From: Thalassotalea sp. PS06
GTDB taxonomy: Bacteria; Pseudomonadota; Gammaproteobacteria; Enterobacterales; Alteromonadaceae
Direction of reading: 5' to 3'
Assembly (NCBI RefSeq): GCF_007197775.1
Contig: NZ_CP041638.1
Location: forward strand, 3,596,001-3,660,000
Length of the DNA stretch: 64,000 nucleotides
The notes under the pieces are model-generated. The model had not been told where the DNA came from. It made no database searches and worked only from the letters and a program-made list of their open reading frames with translations. Position numbers and translations under genes: made by a program. Of this stretch, positions 27,948 to 38,690 are shown piece after piece; within the stretch, counting starts at the first letter, position 1; every line of letters begins with the position of its first letter.

Positions 27948-28262
27948 AGGATGGGTCTTGTTATGTATGTGTTTGCAATGTTTTAACGCGCCGGGAAGCG
28001 GTCAGAACGAAAAGGTTTATGGATTAAAAAGATATGTATGTTGTTTAAGTTAGCATTAAAAAACGCTTAGGTAAAGCTATCGGCCAATTCCACAAAAAAT
28101 TTGTGGAAAAGGAAACAAAACCTGCCAGGTACAATCGCCATTCATAGCCCGTACAGGGTACGTAAACGGATTTACGGTATGTCGAGATACCATGGAGACT
28201 TTTTCTCGACGACATGCATCCATATACAAAAAGGCCGGGAAACCGGCCTTTTCATCAAGCAA
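27948..28262 (-). other. Rho leader / trxA-rho intergenic region
   Basis: These 315 bases hold the trxA terminator and two inverted repeats. One is CGTAAA-CGGA-TTTACG (28161-28176); the other is GTCGAGA...TCTCGAC with a 16-nt spacer (28181-28210). Known rho genes are autoregulated through Rho-dependent attenuation in a long leader, which fits the size. The inverted repeats may instead be a dispersed element. A short reading frame here (28077-28262) looks spurious. Confidence 0.5.
28229..28252 (-). terminator. trxA terminator
   Basis: The 10-bp perfect stem AAAAGGCCGG / CCGGCCTTTT with GAAA between is followed on the minus strand by T residues. It begins 11 bp after the trxA stop codon and should uncouple trxA from rho. 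Confidence 0.93.
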
Positions 28263-28589
28263 TTATAGATTGGCGTCTAAAAACTCTTTTAGTTGGTTTT
28301 TAGATAGTGCACCTACTTTTGTATCTGCTACTGCACCGTCTTTGAACAATAACAGGGTAGGGATACCACGGATACCGTACTTAGGTGGCGTACCTGAATT
28401 CTGATCGATATTCAGTTTTGCTACCGTTACCTTACCTTCGTATTCTTCAGCAACTTCTGACAGGATTGGAGCGATCATTTTACAAGGACCACACCACTCT
28501 GCCCAAAAGTCCACAAGAACCGGACCAGAAGCATTTATAACATCAGCATCAAAGCTGTCATCTGTAAGCTGAACAATTTTCTCGCTCAT
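28263..28589 (-). CDS. trxA: Thioredoxin 1
   Basis: A 108-residue cytoplasmic thioredoxin with the redox motif WCGPC in [13 protein letters not shown] and the cis-proline loop [11 protein letters not shown]. It reduces disulfides in ribonucleotide reductase, methionine sulfoxide reductase and others. Length matches E. coli TrxA. A clear GGAGA ribosome site precedes ATG 28589. It is divergent from rhlB and followed by its own terminator, then rho, keeping the E. coli gene neighbourhood. Confidence 0.97.
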   Translation of the reverse strand: MSEKIVQLTDDSFDADVINASGPVLVDFWAEWCGPCKMIAPILSEVAEEYEGKVTVAKLNIDQNSGTPPKYGIRGIPTLLLFKDGAVADTKVGALSKNQLKEFLDANL

Positions 28590-28838
28590 TTTTATCTCCG
28601 TTAGAAAGGCAGGGTTTTGTCTGCCAACAATGTTGCATAATCTTATCGATCTAACTCGTTAATGCAAGAGTTAACCAATGTTTGTAACAATAGAGTAACG
28701 AATTTCATGCCTTTTCTTATAGAAAATTGCGTTATAAGTTACTCAATCCCGATTTTGCGCTCTACGATAAGTGCAATTAGGCATTTATTAACCAGATATT
28801 ACTTAATTGATCAGTTAGATAGTGTTATTCTTTTGCGT

Positions 28839-30116
28839 ATGAAAAAAACACATTTAACCGAAAGTAAGTTTTCCGACTTCGAACTGGCACCACAAGTAGT
28901 GACAGGCCTTGAGTCGATGGGCTTTCAATACTGCACGACGATTCAGGCTAAATCGTTACCTATTCTTTTGTCGGGCAAGGATATTGCCGGACAAGCACAA
29001 ACTGGTGAAGGTAAAACCATTGCCTTTCTGGCTGCGACTTTTCATCACTTGCTACAAAAGCCAAAGTCCGACCATAATCAGCCTCGCGCCATCTTAATGG
29101 CCCCGACCCGGGAATTGGCAATTCAAATCCATAGAGATGCTTTGGCCATGGCCAAATCAACAGGATTGCGCCTTGGAGTGGTATATGGGGGTGAGGGTTA
29201 CGAAAGTCAACGCCAGGAACTGCAAAATGGTGTGGATATTTTAATCGGCACCTGTGGCCGACTGATTGATTACTACAAGCAAGGTGTATACAAACTTAAC
29301 CATATCGAAGCTGTCGTGTTGGATGAAGCGGATCGTATGTTCGATTTGGGCTTTATCAAAGACATTCGCTATTTGTTCCGTAAAATGCCACCGGCAACTG
29401 AACGTATGAATATGCTTTATTCAGCAACCTTGTCATTCAGAGTGAAGGAACTGGCATTCGAGCATATGAACGACCCGGTAAGCGTTGAGGTTGAACCTGA
29501 GCAAAAAACCAATGTGCGCATCTCTGAAGAGCTATTCTACCCCTCAAATAAAGATAAAATGGCGTTATTGCAAACCCTGATTGAAGAAGAGTGGCCAGAT
29601 AAAGCCATCATCTTTGCTAATACCAAGCACGGTTGCGAAAACATCTACGCTCATCTGCACGCGGACAATCTTCGAGTGGGGTTACTGACTGGCGACGTGG
29701 TTCAGAAAAAGCGTCTGAAGATCCTCGAACAATTCACTCAGGGACATGTTGATATCTTGGTTGCTACTGATGTTGCTGCACGAGGCCTGCATATTCCTAG
29801 TGTTACCCATGTATTCAATTACGATTTACCGGACGACTGTGAAGATTATGTGCACCGAATAGGTCGTACAGGCCGCGCTGGTGCAACCGGTCATGCTATC
29901 AGTTTTGCCTGTGAGGACTATGTATTTAACCTGCCGGCCATTGAAGAATATATTGAGCACAGTTTGCCGGTCAGTAAATACGACCCAGACGCGCTGTTAA
30001 CCGATTTACCTAAACCAAAACCTAAGCAACGTCGTCATCAACCTCGCGGCGGTCGCGGTGGCAAGAGTGGTAAACAAGGCAATAGCCGACCTCCACAGCG
30101 TCGTCCAAAACACTAG
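28839..30116 (+). CDS. rhlB: DEAD-box ATP-dependent RNA helicase RhlB
   Basis: A 425-residue degradosome helicase. It begins [14 protein letters not shown], matching E. coli RhlB, so ATG 28839 is chosen and the open frame back to 28662 is ignored. It has Walker A AQTGEGKT (53-60), DEAD in [24 protein letters not shown] and [11 protein letters not shown] in the second RecA domain, and an Arg/Gly-rich basic tail ([13 protein letters not shown]). It unwinds structured RNA for RNase E or PNPase. It is divergent from trxA and 20 bp before gppA, conserving the E. coli order. Confidence 0.96.
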   Translation: MKKTHLTESKFSDFELAPQVVTGLESMGFQYCTTIQAKSLPILLSGKDIAGQAQTGEGKTIAFLAATFHHLLQKPKSDHNQPRAILMAPTRELAIQIHRDALAMAKSTGLRLGVVYGGEGYESQRQELQNGVDILIGTCGRLIDYYKQGVYKLNHIEAVVLDEADRMFDLGFIKDIRYLFRKMPPATERMNMLYSATLSFRVKELAFEHMNDPVSVEVEPEQKTNVRISEELFYPSNKDKMALLQTLIEEEWPDKAIIFANTKHGCENIYAHLHADNLRVGLLTGDVVQKKRLKILEQFTQGHVDILVATDVAARGLHIPSVTHVFNYDLPDDCEDYVHRIGRTGRAGATGHAISFACEDYVFNLPAIEEYIEHSLPVSKYDPDALLTDLPKPKPKQRRHQPRGGRGGKSGKQGNSRPPQRRPKH

Positions 30117-30136
30117 AGAATCAGGATCAATGGCTG

Positions 30137-31639
30137 ATGGCAGAAAAACCGTCTCATAATCAACCGCTTTATGCCGTCATCGATCTAGGTTCTAATAGTT
30201 TCCACATGATGATCTCCCGCCTGGTCGCTGATAGCGTCCAGGTGGTAGATAAAGTGAAGCGCAAAGTTCGCCTTGCTTCCGGGTTAAATGAACAGGGTGA
30301 ACTAGACAGCAAATCCATGGCCCGAGGCTGGGAATGTTTAAGCTTTTTTGCCGAGCGCCTTCAGGATATTCCCGCAGAGAATATTCAAATAGTCGCCACA
30401 GCAACCTTACGCATTGCTAAAAATGCCAAAACATTCCTGGAACGTGCAGAGCAAATCCTTGGCCATAAAATCACTGTTATCAGTGGTGATGAGGAAGCCA
30501 AGCTGATTTACCTGGGCGTTGCCCACACCACCATTTCTCAGAATAATCGCCTGGTTATTGATATTGGCGGTGCCAGCACAGAGCTGATTGTCGGGCAGGG
30601 TTTTGATCCACAACTAATGCAGTCTCTGGATATGGGTTGTGTAACCTTTAATCAGCAGTTCTTCCCCGAAAACATATACAGCGAAGCCGCGTTTAAGGCT
30701 GCAAATGCCCAAGCCAAAAAGGTTCTCACGCCTTTTGAACACGCTTACCGTGATGCCAACTGGGAAAGTGCTCTGGGAGTTTCTGGAACCTTGCAAGCGA
30801 TTATGGAAGTGCTAACCGCACAGGGTCGCTTACCAATAATAAATCTCGTAAAGCTGCAGGAGTTAAAGCAACAAGTGTTAGCTTGTGGCAACCTCAATTC
30901 ACTCGATATCACCGGTCTGGTAAACGAGCGAAAACCGGTATTCGCCAGTGGTTTAGCGATTCTAATCGCTTTATTTGAAAATCTGAAAATCGACGAGTTA
31001 CAACTTGCTGGTGGCGCGATTCGCGAAGGCTTGTTGTACGAATTGTTGCCGAATATGCGCAATGTCAATATTCGCATGCGAACATTAAACGGCCTGATGG
31101 CTCGATTCAATATTGATGAGCGACAAGCCTATCGCGTTGCCGACATCGCTGATCAGGCTTGTCAGCAATTGCTTTCTACCTGGCAGTTTGCACAGCATTA
31201 TCGCAGTATTTTGCAATCCGCCTGTGTGTTGCATGAAATCGGTTTACAGCTCGAATACAAGGGCAATAAACAGCACGCGGTCTATATCCTTCAGCATGCG
31301 GATTTAGCCGGTTTTTCAACACCCGAACGTCTGTTACTTTGTGCGTTAGTTGGTAATTACAAAACCGATGTTGATGTTACGCTGCTTAATCGGCAAACCT
31401 TTGCACCGCTGTGGTCAGCTTGCCAACTGCTGGCGATATTACGCTTGTCGGTAATTTTATCGAAACGCCGGAAAGACGATGTGATGCCCGAATTCTCCAT
31501 CACTGGTGTTGATAAAACCTTGAAACTCACCTTACCTGACGCCTGGTTAAAACAACATCCGCTGGTTTCGGCAGAACTGAAGCAGGAAATCATCGATATC
31601 GCCAAACTCGATATCGAACTTAGTATTATTCGGATTTAA
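30137..31639 (+). CDS. gppA: Guanosine-5'-triphosphate,3'-diphosphate pyrophosphatase / exopolyphosphatase
   Basis: A 500-residue Ppx/GppA phosphatase of the actin-like ATPase fold. It has the phosphate motif AVIDLGSNSFHMMI at the start, GDEEAKLIYLGV, the second motif VIDIGGASTELIVG and the C-terminal HD-like region. It converts pppGpp to ppGpp and/or hydrolyses polyphosphate, and the position after rhlB favours the gppA name. ATG 30137 has AGGA about 10 nt upstream. Its last 14 bases overlap the end of the convergent EamA gene. Confidence 0.93.
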   Translation: MAEKPSHNQPLYAVIDLGSNSFHMMISRLVADSVQVVDKVKRKVRLASGLNEQGELDSKSMARGWECLSFFAERLQDIPAENIQIVATATLRIAKNAKTFLERAEQILGHKITVISGDEEAKLIYLGVAHTTISQNNRLVIDIGGASTELIVGQGFDPQLMQSLDMGCVTFNQQFFPENIYSEAAFKAANAQAKKVLTPFEHAYRDANWESALGVSGTLQAIMEVLTAQGRLPIINLVKLQELKQQVLACGNLNSLDITGLVNERKPVFASGLAILIALFENLKIDELQLAGGAIREGLLYELLPNMRNVNIRMRTLNGLMARFNIDERQAYRVADIADQACQQLLSTWQFAQHYRSILQSACVLHEIGLQLEYKGNKQHAVYILQHADLAGFSTPERLLLCALVGNYKTDVDVTLLNRQTFAPLWSACQLLAILRLSVILSKRRKDDVMPEFSITGVDKTLKLTLPDAWLKQHPLVSAELKQEIIDIAKLDIELSIIRI

Positions 31640-32513
31640 CCAGCCTCTTTGGCTGCTGTTGCTGTTCTTTCAGGGCCCAGACATTACTGATCAAAACCAA
31701 CACCATGCCAATGATCACTAACAAGGTAAGTGGTTCCGAAAACAACATAGCGGCGGCCAATATCCCATAAGCAGGTTCTAAGCAGACACTGACACTCACC
31801 AAAAATGCCGGGACCGTGCGCATCGCGTTGAGTAGCAGAGTGTGTGAAAGGGCAGTAAATACCACGCCAAGTAACAGCAATTTTGCCACATCTAATCCAT
31901 CACCAGTAAATGGCAGAAAAACAACGAAGGGCAGTAACCAGAAGGATGCCAGGGCGTTTTGCCAAAAGGTCAGGCTCAGGGGTGAGCTATGCACCAATAG
32001 AGTCTGATTCAAAAACGTTAACCAGGCGAAGAGCATCGCCGAGACAATACCGGCTATCACGCCGCTGGTAGTCAGAGTTAAATCCGTCATCGATTGATTC
32101 CAGGTTACCAGAGCCACCCCCAGTATAATCAGTAACGCCTGACCTAACATGGTCCAAGGCGACACCACGCCCCCCCGAAGCAAGCTAATAAACAGCACCC
32201 AAAGAGGATAACTGGCAAAAGTTATCAATGCGACTGATACGCTGGCCTGTTGCACTGCATAAAAAAATGTCAGCCAGTGCAACACCAGTAATATCGATGA
32301 CAATATCAATAAGCGCCGCTTAATGGTGCCCGAAGAAAACGTAAGGGAAGGGTTCACCGCTAGCAAGACCGCCAGGCCAAGAGATGCAAAAAAGGTTCGG
32401 CCAAAGACGATATGTATCGGGCCGGTATTTACCCAGTAGGCAAATAACGCACACAGAGAAAATAATAAGACTGCGATATGCAGCTGAAAATAATCAGATT
32501 TACCGACCTGCAT
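31626..32513 (-). CDS. EamA/DMT-superfamily membrane transporter
   Basis: About 295 residues with ten membrane helices in two EamA repeats, the layout of drug/metabolite exporters such as RhaT-like and YdcZ-like carriers. HWLTFFYAVQQASVSVALITFASYPLWV in the first half is typical. The substrate is unknown; export of an amino acid or metabolite is the usual role. ATG 32513 is preferred to the overlapping TTG 32516, and the ribosome site is weak. The 3' end overlaps gppA by 14 bp in convergent orientation, with no terminator between them. Confidence 0.9.
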   Translation of the reverse strand: MQVGKSDYFQLHIAVLLFSLCALFAYWVNTGPIHIVFGRTFFASLGLAVLLAVNPSLTFSSGTIKRRLLILSSILLVLHWLTFFYAVQQASVSVALITFASYPLWVLFISLLRGGVVSPWTMLGQALLIILGVALVTWNQSMTDLTLTTSGVIAGIVSAMLFAWLTFLNQTLLVHSSPLSLTFWQNALASFWLLPFVVFLPFTGDGLDVAKLLLLGVVFTALSHTLLLNAMRTVPAFLVSVSVCLEPAYGILAAAMLFSEPLTLLVIIGMVLVLISNVWALKEQQQQPKRLVKSE

Positions 32514-32634
32514 CAATTAACTGTTTACCTGCGAATGAAATTTATACAAAATGGACTGGCATATTTAGAAAGTAACAGTTGCCAATTCATAAAGAAACAT
32601 CCAGGCACCGAAAAATAACAACACAGGAAGAGTT

Positions 32635-33843
32635 ATGAAGGTTCAGAATCTGATATTGTCTGTGTGCTGTGCAGTACTGGTTTTTGGCTGTGCCAATACC
32701 TCCCGAGTCAGCACCGATCCCACCAGAAACAAGTTTAAAATCGCCAAGTCTGTGACTATCCCCAACGATACAGTTTTGAGCATTTATATCGCCAAATCAG
32801 AGCTCGATAGCGAGTTCTATGCCAATGGCTTGCATAAGCCAGGAAAAGCGTTAAAAGAAGGCGTGGTAGCCGCATTCTCCCCATATTTCACTGATGTGTC
32901 TTTCCTCGATATTAACAATGAGAAAACCATTGGTTGGTTACTGGATGTTAAACCGGAATGGGATTTTGAGTATGGCAATGTATTGGCCAAGTTTGAATAC
33001 AAGCTATTTGACGCCCAAGGGCAAATATTGAGTCAGGGCAAAGTTGCAAACAAAGCCGGCTTAAATTATCAACAAACCGATGCGGCATTTTTTAACTCCA
33101 GTTACAAGGCGATGCAACAATTGGTTGCTCGTATTCTAAACAAACATAAGCCAACCGCTGAATTGTTCCCAGCTACTTTAGCGATGAATCAGGTCGATAC
33201 CGACTTGCTAATTGACGAAGAAAAACCACGTAGCAGCGGTACAGCTTTCCTCATTAATGGTACTGGCGATTTGTTGACGGCAGAGCATGTGATTCGTGAC
33301 TGTCTGGTGACCAAGATTAAGTTTGCCGATCAGGTATACGATGCCAAAGTATTAAACACCAGTCAATTACTCGATTTAGCACACCTATCTACCGATATCG
33401 TATCCGAAGACTTCCTGGCAATTCGTGGCGAGGGCGGTATCAAGCTCGGCGAAAAAGTGGTTTCTGTAAGCTATCCACTAAAAGGTTTATTAGCCAGCTC
33501 TCCAAACCTAACCTTAGGTAATGTTACATCCCATAAAGCTCTGAAGGGCTCCCTTGGTCTGTTTCAATTCAGCGCACCAATTCAGCCAGGTTCGAGCGGC
33601 GGTGCCATCGTGTCTGAAACGGGTGAAACCATTGGTGTTGTTACCAGTACCTTAAATGTTGCAGAACTTATCAAAGAAGGCATTGTACCGCAGAACATTA
33701 ACTTTGCGCTTAATGGTCAATATGTCACTCGCTTTTTAGACCGTCATAACATCAGTTATGAAACTAAGCCAACCGAGCAAATGGTAGCTGCGGTAAATGA
33801 AGAAACATTAGCATCAACAGCGCAGGTTGCCTGTTATCAATAA
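32635..33843 (+). CDS. Lipoprotein with C-terminal trypsin-like serine protease domain
   Basis: A 402-residue envelope lipoprotein; the signal ends VFGC (Cys19). Residues about 35-190 form an unfamiliar mixed alpha/beta domain (VLSIYIAKSELDSEF...LDVKPEWDFEYGNVLAKFEYKLFD). Residues about 195-370 are a trypsin/HtrA-like fold with a complete triad: His in TAEHV, Asp in LDLAHL and Ser in QPGSSGGAIV. No PDZ domain is seen. It may be a surface or periplasmic protease processing a specific partner. AGGAAGAG precedes the ATG. The next gene begins about 10 bp after its stop and encodes an exported protein, suggesting a two-gene operon. Confidence 0.8.
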   Translation: MKVQNLILSVCCAVLVFGCANTSRVSTDPTRNKFKIAKSVTIPNDTVLSIYIAKSELDSEFYANGLHKPGKALKEGVVAAFSPYFTDVSFLDINNEKTIGWLLDVKPEWDFEYGNVLAKFEYKLFDAQGQILSQGKVANKAGLNYQQTDAAFFNSSYKAMQQLVARILNKHKPTAELFPATLAMNQVDTDLLIDEEKPRSSGTAFLINGTGDLLTAEHVIRDCLVTKIKFADQVYDAKVLNTSQLLDLAHLSTDIVSEDFLAIRGEGGIKLGEKVVSVSYPLKGLLASSPNLTLGNVTSHKALKGSLGLFQFSAPIQPGSSGGAIVSETGETIGVVTSTLNVAELIKEGIVPQNINFALNGQYVTRFLDRHNISYETKPTEQMVAAVNEETLASTAQVACYQ

Positions 33844-33853
33844 GGAAATGATG

Positions 33854-34423
33854 ATGAAAAAATTAGTTCTCGCGTTGACTTCAGCCCTGGCATTAAGTGC
33901 AAATGTTTACGCTGATTCTACACAAGACTTTGAAAGCAAAAGTATCGTGGTTACCGAAGCTTTTCCTGCAATGAAATACATCAGTGGCGTCGATGATGAC
34001 ATTAACTTTGATTTATTGATTAAGGATCCGTTGTTGGAAAACCTGGAAAAAGACTTACATGGCAGTCCGTTTTTGTTTGCCAGCTTTATTCAGAATAGTT
34101 CGACCGAAGGTGGTCAGGTTTCACAATTCACCACAGGTTTATTATCGGCGACAACGCTCGGCCTGGTGCCGGTTGTGACGAACAATGATCTGACAATCCA
34201 CTATCGTATTCGTTTACAACAAACGACCATCAGCGAATTTACCTACAGCAAGAACTTTACCGATGCTGGCTTTTTATGGGCAGGTCCGGATCAGGAACTT
34301 AGTACGGAAGTTAAGGCCTGGGTGAAGTCCACGGTTCCGATGTTTTTACGTGATGTTCGCCGTGATGAGAAGCTCAAAGAGATGATTGATGAATATCAGT
34401 ATTACTTTGGAGAAGAGAGCTAA
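33854..34423 (+). CDS. Exported protein of unknown function, partner of the trypsin-like lipoprotein
   Basis: A 189-residue protein with a clean signal peptide (MKKLVLALTSALALSANVYA, then DS). The mature part has a central hydrophobic Gly/Thr-rich stretch (TTGLLSATTLGLVPVVTNNDLTI) and a charged C-terminal helix. I do not recognise the family. AAGGA is 7 nt before ATG 33854; ATGs at 33848 and 33851 are alternatives. It directly follows the protease lipoprotein gene, so the product may be its substrate, inhibitor or membrane partner; that is inference from position only. Confidence 0.75.
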   Translation: MKKLVLALTSALALSANVYADSTQDFESKSIVVTEAFPAMKYISGVDDDINFDLLIKDPLLENLEKDLHGSPFLFASFIQNSSTEGGQVSQFTTGLLSATTLGLVPVVTNNDLTIHYRIRLQQTTISEFTYSKNFTDAGFLWAGPDQELSTEVKAWVKSTVPMFLRDVRRDEKLKEMIDEYQYYFGEES

Positions 34424-34731
34424 GTTGTAATGCCAAGGCGCCTCAGGAGACAGACTGACGTCGGTGGATAAATGCTATCTCGGCGCATTTTGGGTTATGA
34501 CCATGGATGGTCGGTATGCCGAAAATGCACTAATACAGGGAAGTATGTAGTTAGGATAACGCAGGAGCAGTTATCGAGGAGCAATTTTCGGTGACAGCTA
34601 ACGCGGGGGGAGATCTTTACTTCCACCTCCCACCTTCCACCATGGGAAATTTCAATTTTCCCATAGACACCAGACGCAGCACTTCACAACTGCGCCTGAC
34701 ACCCGGCAGAATTGCACAGAGTAAATTCTGC
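34424..34731. other. Repeat-like non-coding gap before the hemB end
   Basis: No gene is seen in these 308 bases. The first part (about 34480-34600, around ACCATGGATGGT and GAGCAGTTATCGAGGAGCAATTTT) resembles the dispersed elements often found between genes in Alteromonadales. Next come a pyrimidine-rich block (CCACCTCCCACCTTCCACC), a hairpin ATGGGAAA...TTTCCCAT (34642-34664) and a hairpin at the hemB stop. Several words recur at 24365-24460. Confidence 0.45.

Positions 34732-34732
<1 letters not shown>
34705..34732 (-). terminator. Hairpin at the hemB 3' end
   Basis: The 9-bp stem GGCAGAATT / AATTCTGCC with a 10-nt loop overlaps the last base of the hemB stop codon. There is no clear T-run, so it may protect the 3' end or mark a Rho-dependent stop instead of acting as an intrinsic terminator. 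Confidence 0.4.
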
Positions 34733-36545
<1,813 letters not shown>

Positions 36546-36546
36546 G

Positions 36547-37113
36547 TTATTTGACGCGTTTCACTTTTACCGTGCGATTAGAGTCGGTTTTCTTCAACGA
36601 AAATGAATTGAACATACCGCGGCTTATCACAACATCCTGTCCGGATTTATAACTAGTAGACGTTGCCTCTACGGTGCGCCATTTCTGACCATTGGCCAGC
36701 GTGAATACCCATTTGTTATGGGCCTGTTTCGACGCCTTAGTGATAGAAGAGAGAATTTCAGAAACCTGCTTTTCTTCTTCGGTCTTTTTATGTTCAAGAC
36801 CAAATTGCTGCTGAACTTCCGGATTAGGCGCTGCGGTAACCTCCGGTTGTTGCGGTTCTACAGGCTTTTTCGGAACGACCGCATTGGTCTGTTGCGCTTG
36901 ATCGCCATTAGAGTTCAGCACCAAAGGTCCCGGTTGTTTTACCGACTTTGATTGCTGCTGTGTTTTTTGGCGTACGTAAGCGTCAAAACAAGCCAGACGT
37001 TTGTCGTTATCTTTGATTTCGCTACAGCCCCATAACAATGGATCGATCTCATCCGCTGCCAAAGCAGAAGCTGGCAACACGGCTAAAGACATTAACATTA
37101 TCCAGTTTTTCAT
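36547..37113 (-). CDS. Exported protein of unknown function in the tat operon
   Basis: A 188-residue periplasmic protein with a signal peptide ending ALA-AD. Next is a short Cys-containing motif (CSEIKDNDKRLACFDAY) shared with several secreted and type VI-related proteins. A Gln/Pro-rich linker (about 50-105) leads to a C-terminal beta domain (about 120-188, WVFTLANGQKWRTVEATSTSYKSGQDVVISRG). The ATG overlaps the tatC stop by four bases, so it is translationally coupled. A gene at this spot occurs in related Alteromonadales tat operons, but its role is not known to me. Confidence 0.85.
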   Translation of the reverse strand: MKNWIMLMSLAVLPASALAADEIDPLLWGCSEIKDNDKRLACFDAYVRQKTQQQSKSVKQPGPLVLNSNGDQAQQTNAVVPKKPVEPQQPEVTAAPNPEVQQQFGLEHKKTEEEKQVSEILSSITKASKQAHNKWVFTLANGQKWRTVEATSTSYKSGQDVVISRGMFNSFSLKKTDSNRTVKVKRVK

Positions 37114-37862
37114 TCTTCTAACCCTTCCTCGTCGGACTCGCGTTTACGGTAAAACGACGACAAAATAATACCCAACTCAAACAATAACCACATAGGGATC
37201 GCGAGCAGTGTTTGAGAAATTACATCTGGCGGCGTTAACAACATGCCAATAATAAAGACAGACACAATGACATAAGGGCGTTTTTCGCGCAACTTTGCAG
37301 GTGTAGTGAACCCGGTCCAGCACATCAGGATTATGGCGATGGGGATTTCAAAGGCAAGGCCAAAGGCAAAGAAGATTTTTAATACGAAATCCAAGTAGCT
37401 GCTGATATCCGTGGCAATAACAACGCCGTCTGGGGTTACCGAATTAAAAAATGCAAAGGCCAGCGGAAAGACAATAAAGTACGCAAATGCAATACCAGCG
37501 TAGAACAGAAAACTACTTCCGAATAAAAGTGGCGCCACTAATCGCTTTTCATTCTGATACAGACCCGGGGCAATAAACTTCCATAGTTGATACAACATGT
37601 ATGGCATCGCCAGGAAAATGGATACCACTAAGGTAAGTTTAAAGGGTGCGATAAAGGGAGATGCAACATGGGTTGCAATCATATTCGTGCCTTCCGGCAT
37701 AACCGCAACTAACGGTTGCGCCAGTGCTCGGTATATATCTTTGGCAAAATACGCCAGGCTGGCGAAGATGACCAGGATAGAACCGACCATTGCCAACAGG
37801 CGATTGCGCAATTCCAACAGGTGGTCAAATAAGGATGAGCCTTGGCTTTGTTCATCCGTCAT
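37110..37862 (-). CDS. tatC: Sec-independent protein translocase subunit TatC
   Basis: A 250-residue inner-membrane protein with six membrane helices. It has the conserved N-terminal HLLELRNRLL segment, the first periplasmic loop and FALAFEIPIAIILMCW. TatC recognises twin-arginine signal peptides together with TatB. Its start overlaps the tatB end by 11 bases, and its stop overlaps the next gene by four. It is the third gene of the tatABC operon. Confidence 0.97.
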   Translation of the reverse strand: MTDEQSQGSSLFDHLLELRNRLLAMVGSILVIFASLAYFAKDIYRALAQPLVAVMPEGTNMIATHVASPFIAPFKLTLVVSIFLAMPYMLYQLWKFIAPGLYQNEKRLVAPLLFGSSFLFYAGIAFAYFIVFPLAFAFFNSVTPDGVVIATDISSYLDFVLKIFFAFGLAFEIPIAIILMCWTGFTTPAKLREKRPYVIVSVFIIGMLLTPPDVISQTLLAIPMWLLFELGIILSSFYRKRESDEEGLEE

Positions 37863-38184
37863 TTTTGTTTTTACTCTCGTCTTTTAACGAATCTTCGTAA
37901 GGGCGGGTTGCTTCTTCTGCGGCTTTTTTCAGGCTATCAACGGAATCTTTGACATCCGCGGTGAGATTTTCAAAGCCCTGCTTTTCCGCTTCTTTAAGAT
38001 TATTGTGAAGTTCATGGATACGCAGTTCTTCTTTGATTTCAGTCTGAACCGTTTGACTGAATCGTTGAATATTACGCATCCAGTTGCGAACTGTGCGGAT
38101 AGCTGTAGGTAAACGATCGGGTCCCAGTATCACCAGGCCCATTACCGCTATCACCATGAGTTCCCAAAAACCAATATCAAACAT
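37852..38184 (-). CDS. tatB: Sec-independent protein translocase subunit TatB
   Basis: A 110-residue protein. One N-terminal helix (MFDIGFWELMVIAVMGLVILGP) is followed by the LPTAIRT hinge, a long amphipathic helix and an acidic tail. The Glu in the membrane helix (FWELM) is typical for TatB. ATG 38184 gives the canonical MFDIG start; an open frame back to 38301 would only add a basic out-of-family leader. It lies 13 bp after tatA and overlaps tatC. Confidence 0.96.
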   Translation of the reverse strand: MFDIGFWELMVIAVMGLVILGPDRLPTAIRTVRNWMRNIQRFSQTVQTEIKEELRIHELHNNLKEAEKQGFENLTADVKDSVDSLKKAAEEATRPYEDSLKDESKNKNDG

Positions 38185-38197
38185 AAAAAATTCAGCC

Positions 38198-38431
38198 TTA
38201 AGCCTGATCTTTTTCCTTGACCTTTTCTTCCGTAGATTCCGCTTTCGACTTCTGCGCAATCTGCTCTTTTTCCGGCTCGTCTTTGTTGGTTTCGTCTTCA
38301 CTTACGGCTTTTTTAAAGCCTTTAAAAGCAGAGCCTAAATCACCACCAAGGTTACGTAAACGCTTAGTGCCAAATAATAAAATTACGATTACCAGGACAA
38401 TTAACAATTGCCAAAGACTTATTCCAGCCAT
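38198..38431 (-). CDS. tatA: Sec-independent protein translocase subunit TatA
   Basis: A 77-residue pore-forming Tat component: [21 protein letters not shown] membrane helix, then [23 protein letters not shown] amphipathic helix and a charged tail. It is the first gene of the tatABC operon. Its upstream 259-bp region is shared with a divergent outer-membrane protein gene. Confidence 0.97.
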   Translation of the reverse strand: MAGISLWQLLIVLVIVILLFGTKRLRNLGGDLGSAFKGFKKAVSEDETNKDEPEKEQIAQKSKAESTEEKVKEKDQA

Positions 38432-38690
38432 AATCAGTTTCCTTTTATAAAAATTGTTCTTATTATAAGTTCATTAATTGTTTAATTATACCTTTAATCC
38501 CAATTCTTATAAGTCGCGAATTGGCGACAGCAGATTGGGATTGCTACAACCTCGAACAGCCCCTCAAAAATTAGCGATTGTTGCTATAGTTATACCTATA
38601 GCCATTGAAGTTTGATCATCCGAAGGAACTTTAAATGATACTCAGTGGTGCAAAAAGGACACATTCTATTCTCATATAACAACGGTCATA

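Noticed and set aside
28077..28262. Reading frame in the trxA-rho gap
   Set aside because: It overlaps the trxA terminator and inverted repeats and has no family resemblance.
28662..28838. N-terminal extension of RhlB by 59 residues
   Set aside because: The family start [14 protein letters not shown] fits ATG 28839, and the extension covers the promoter region shared with trxA.
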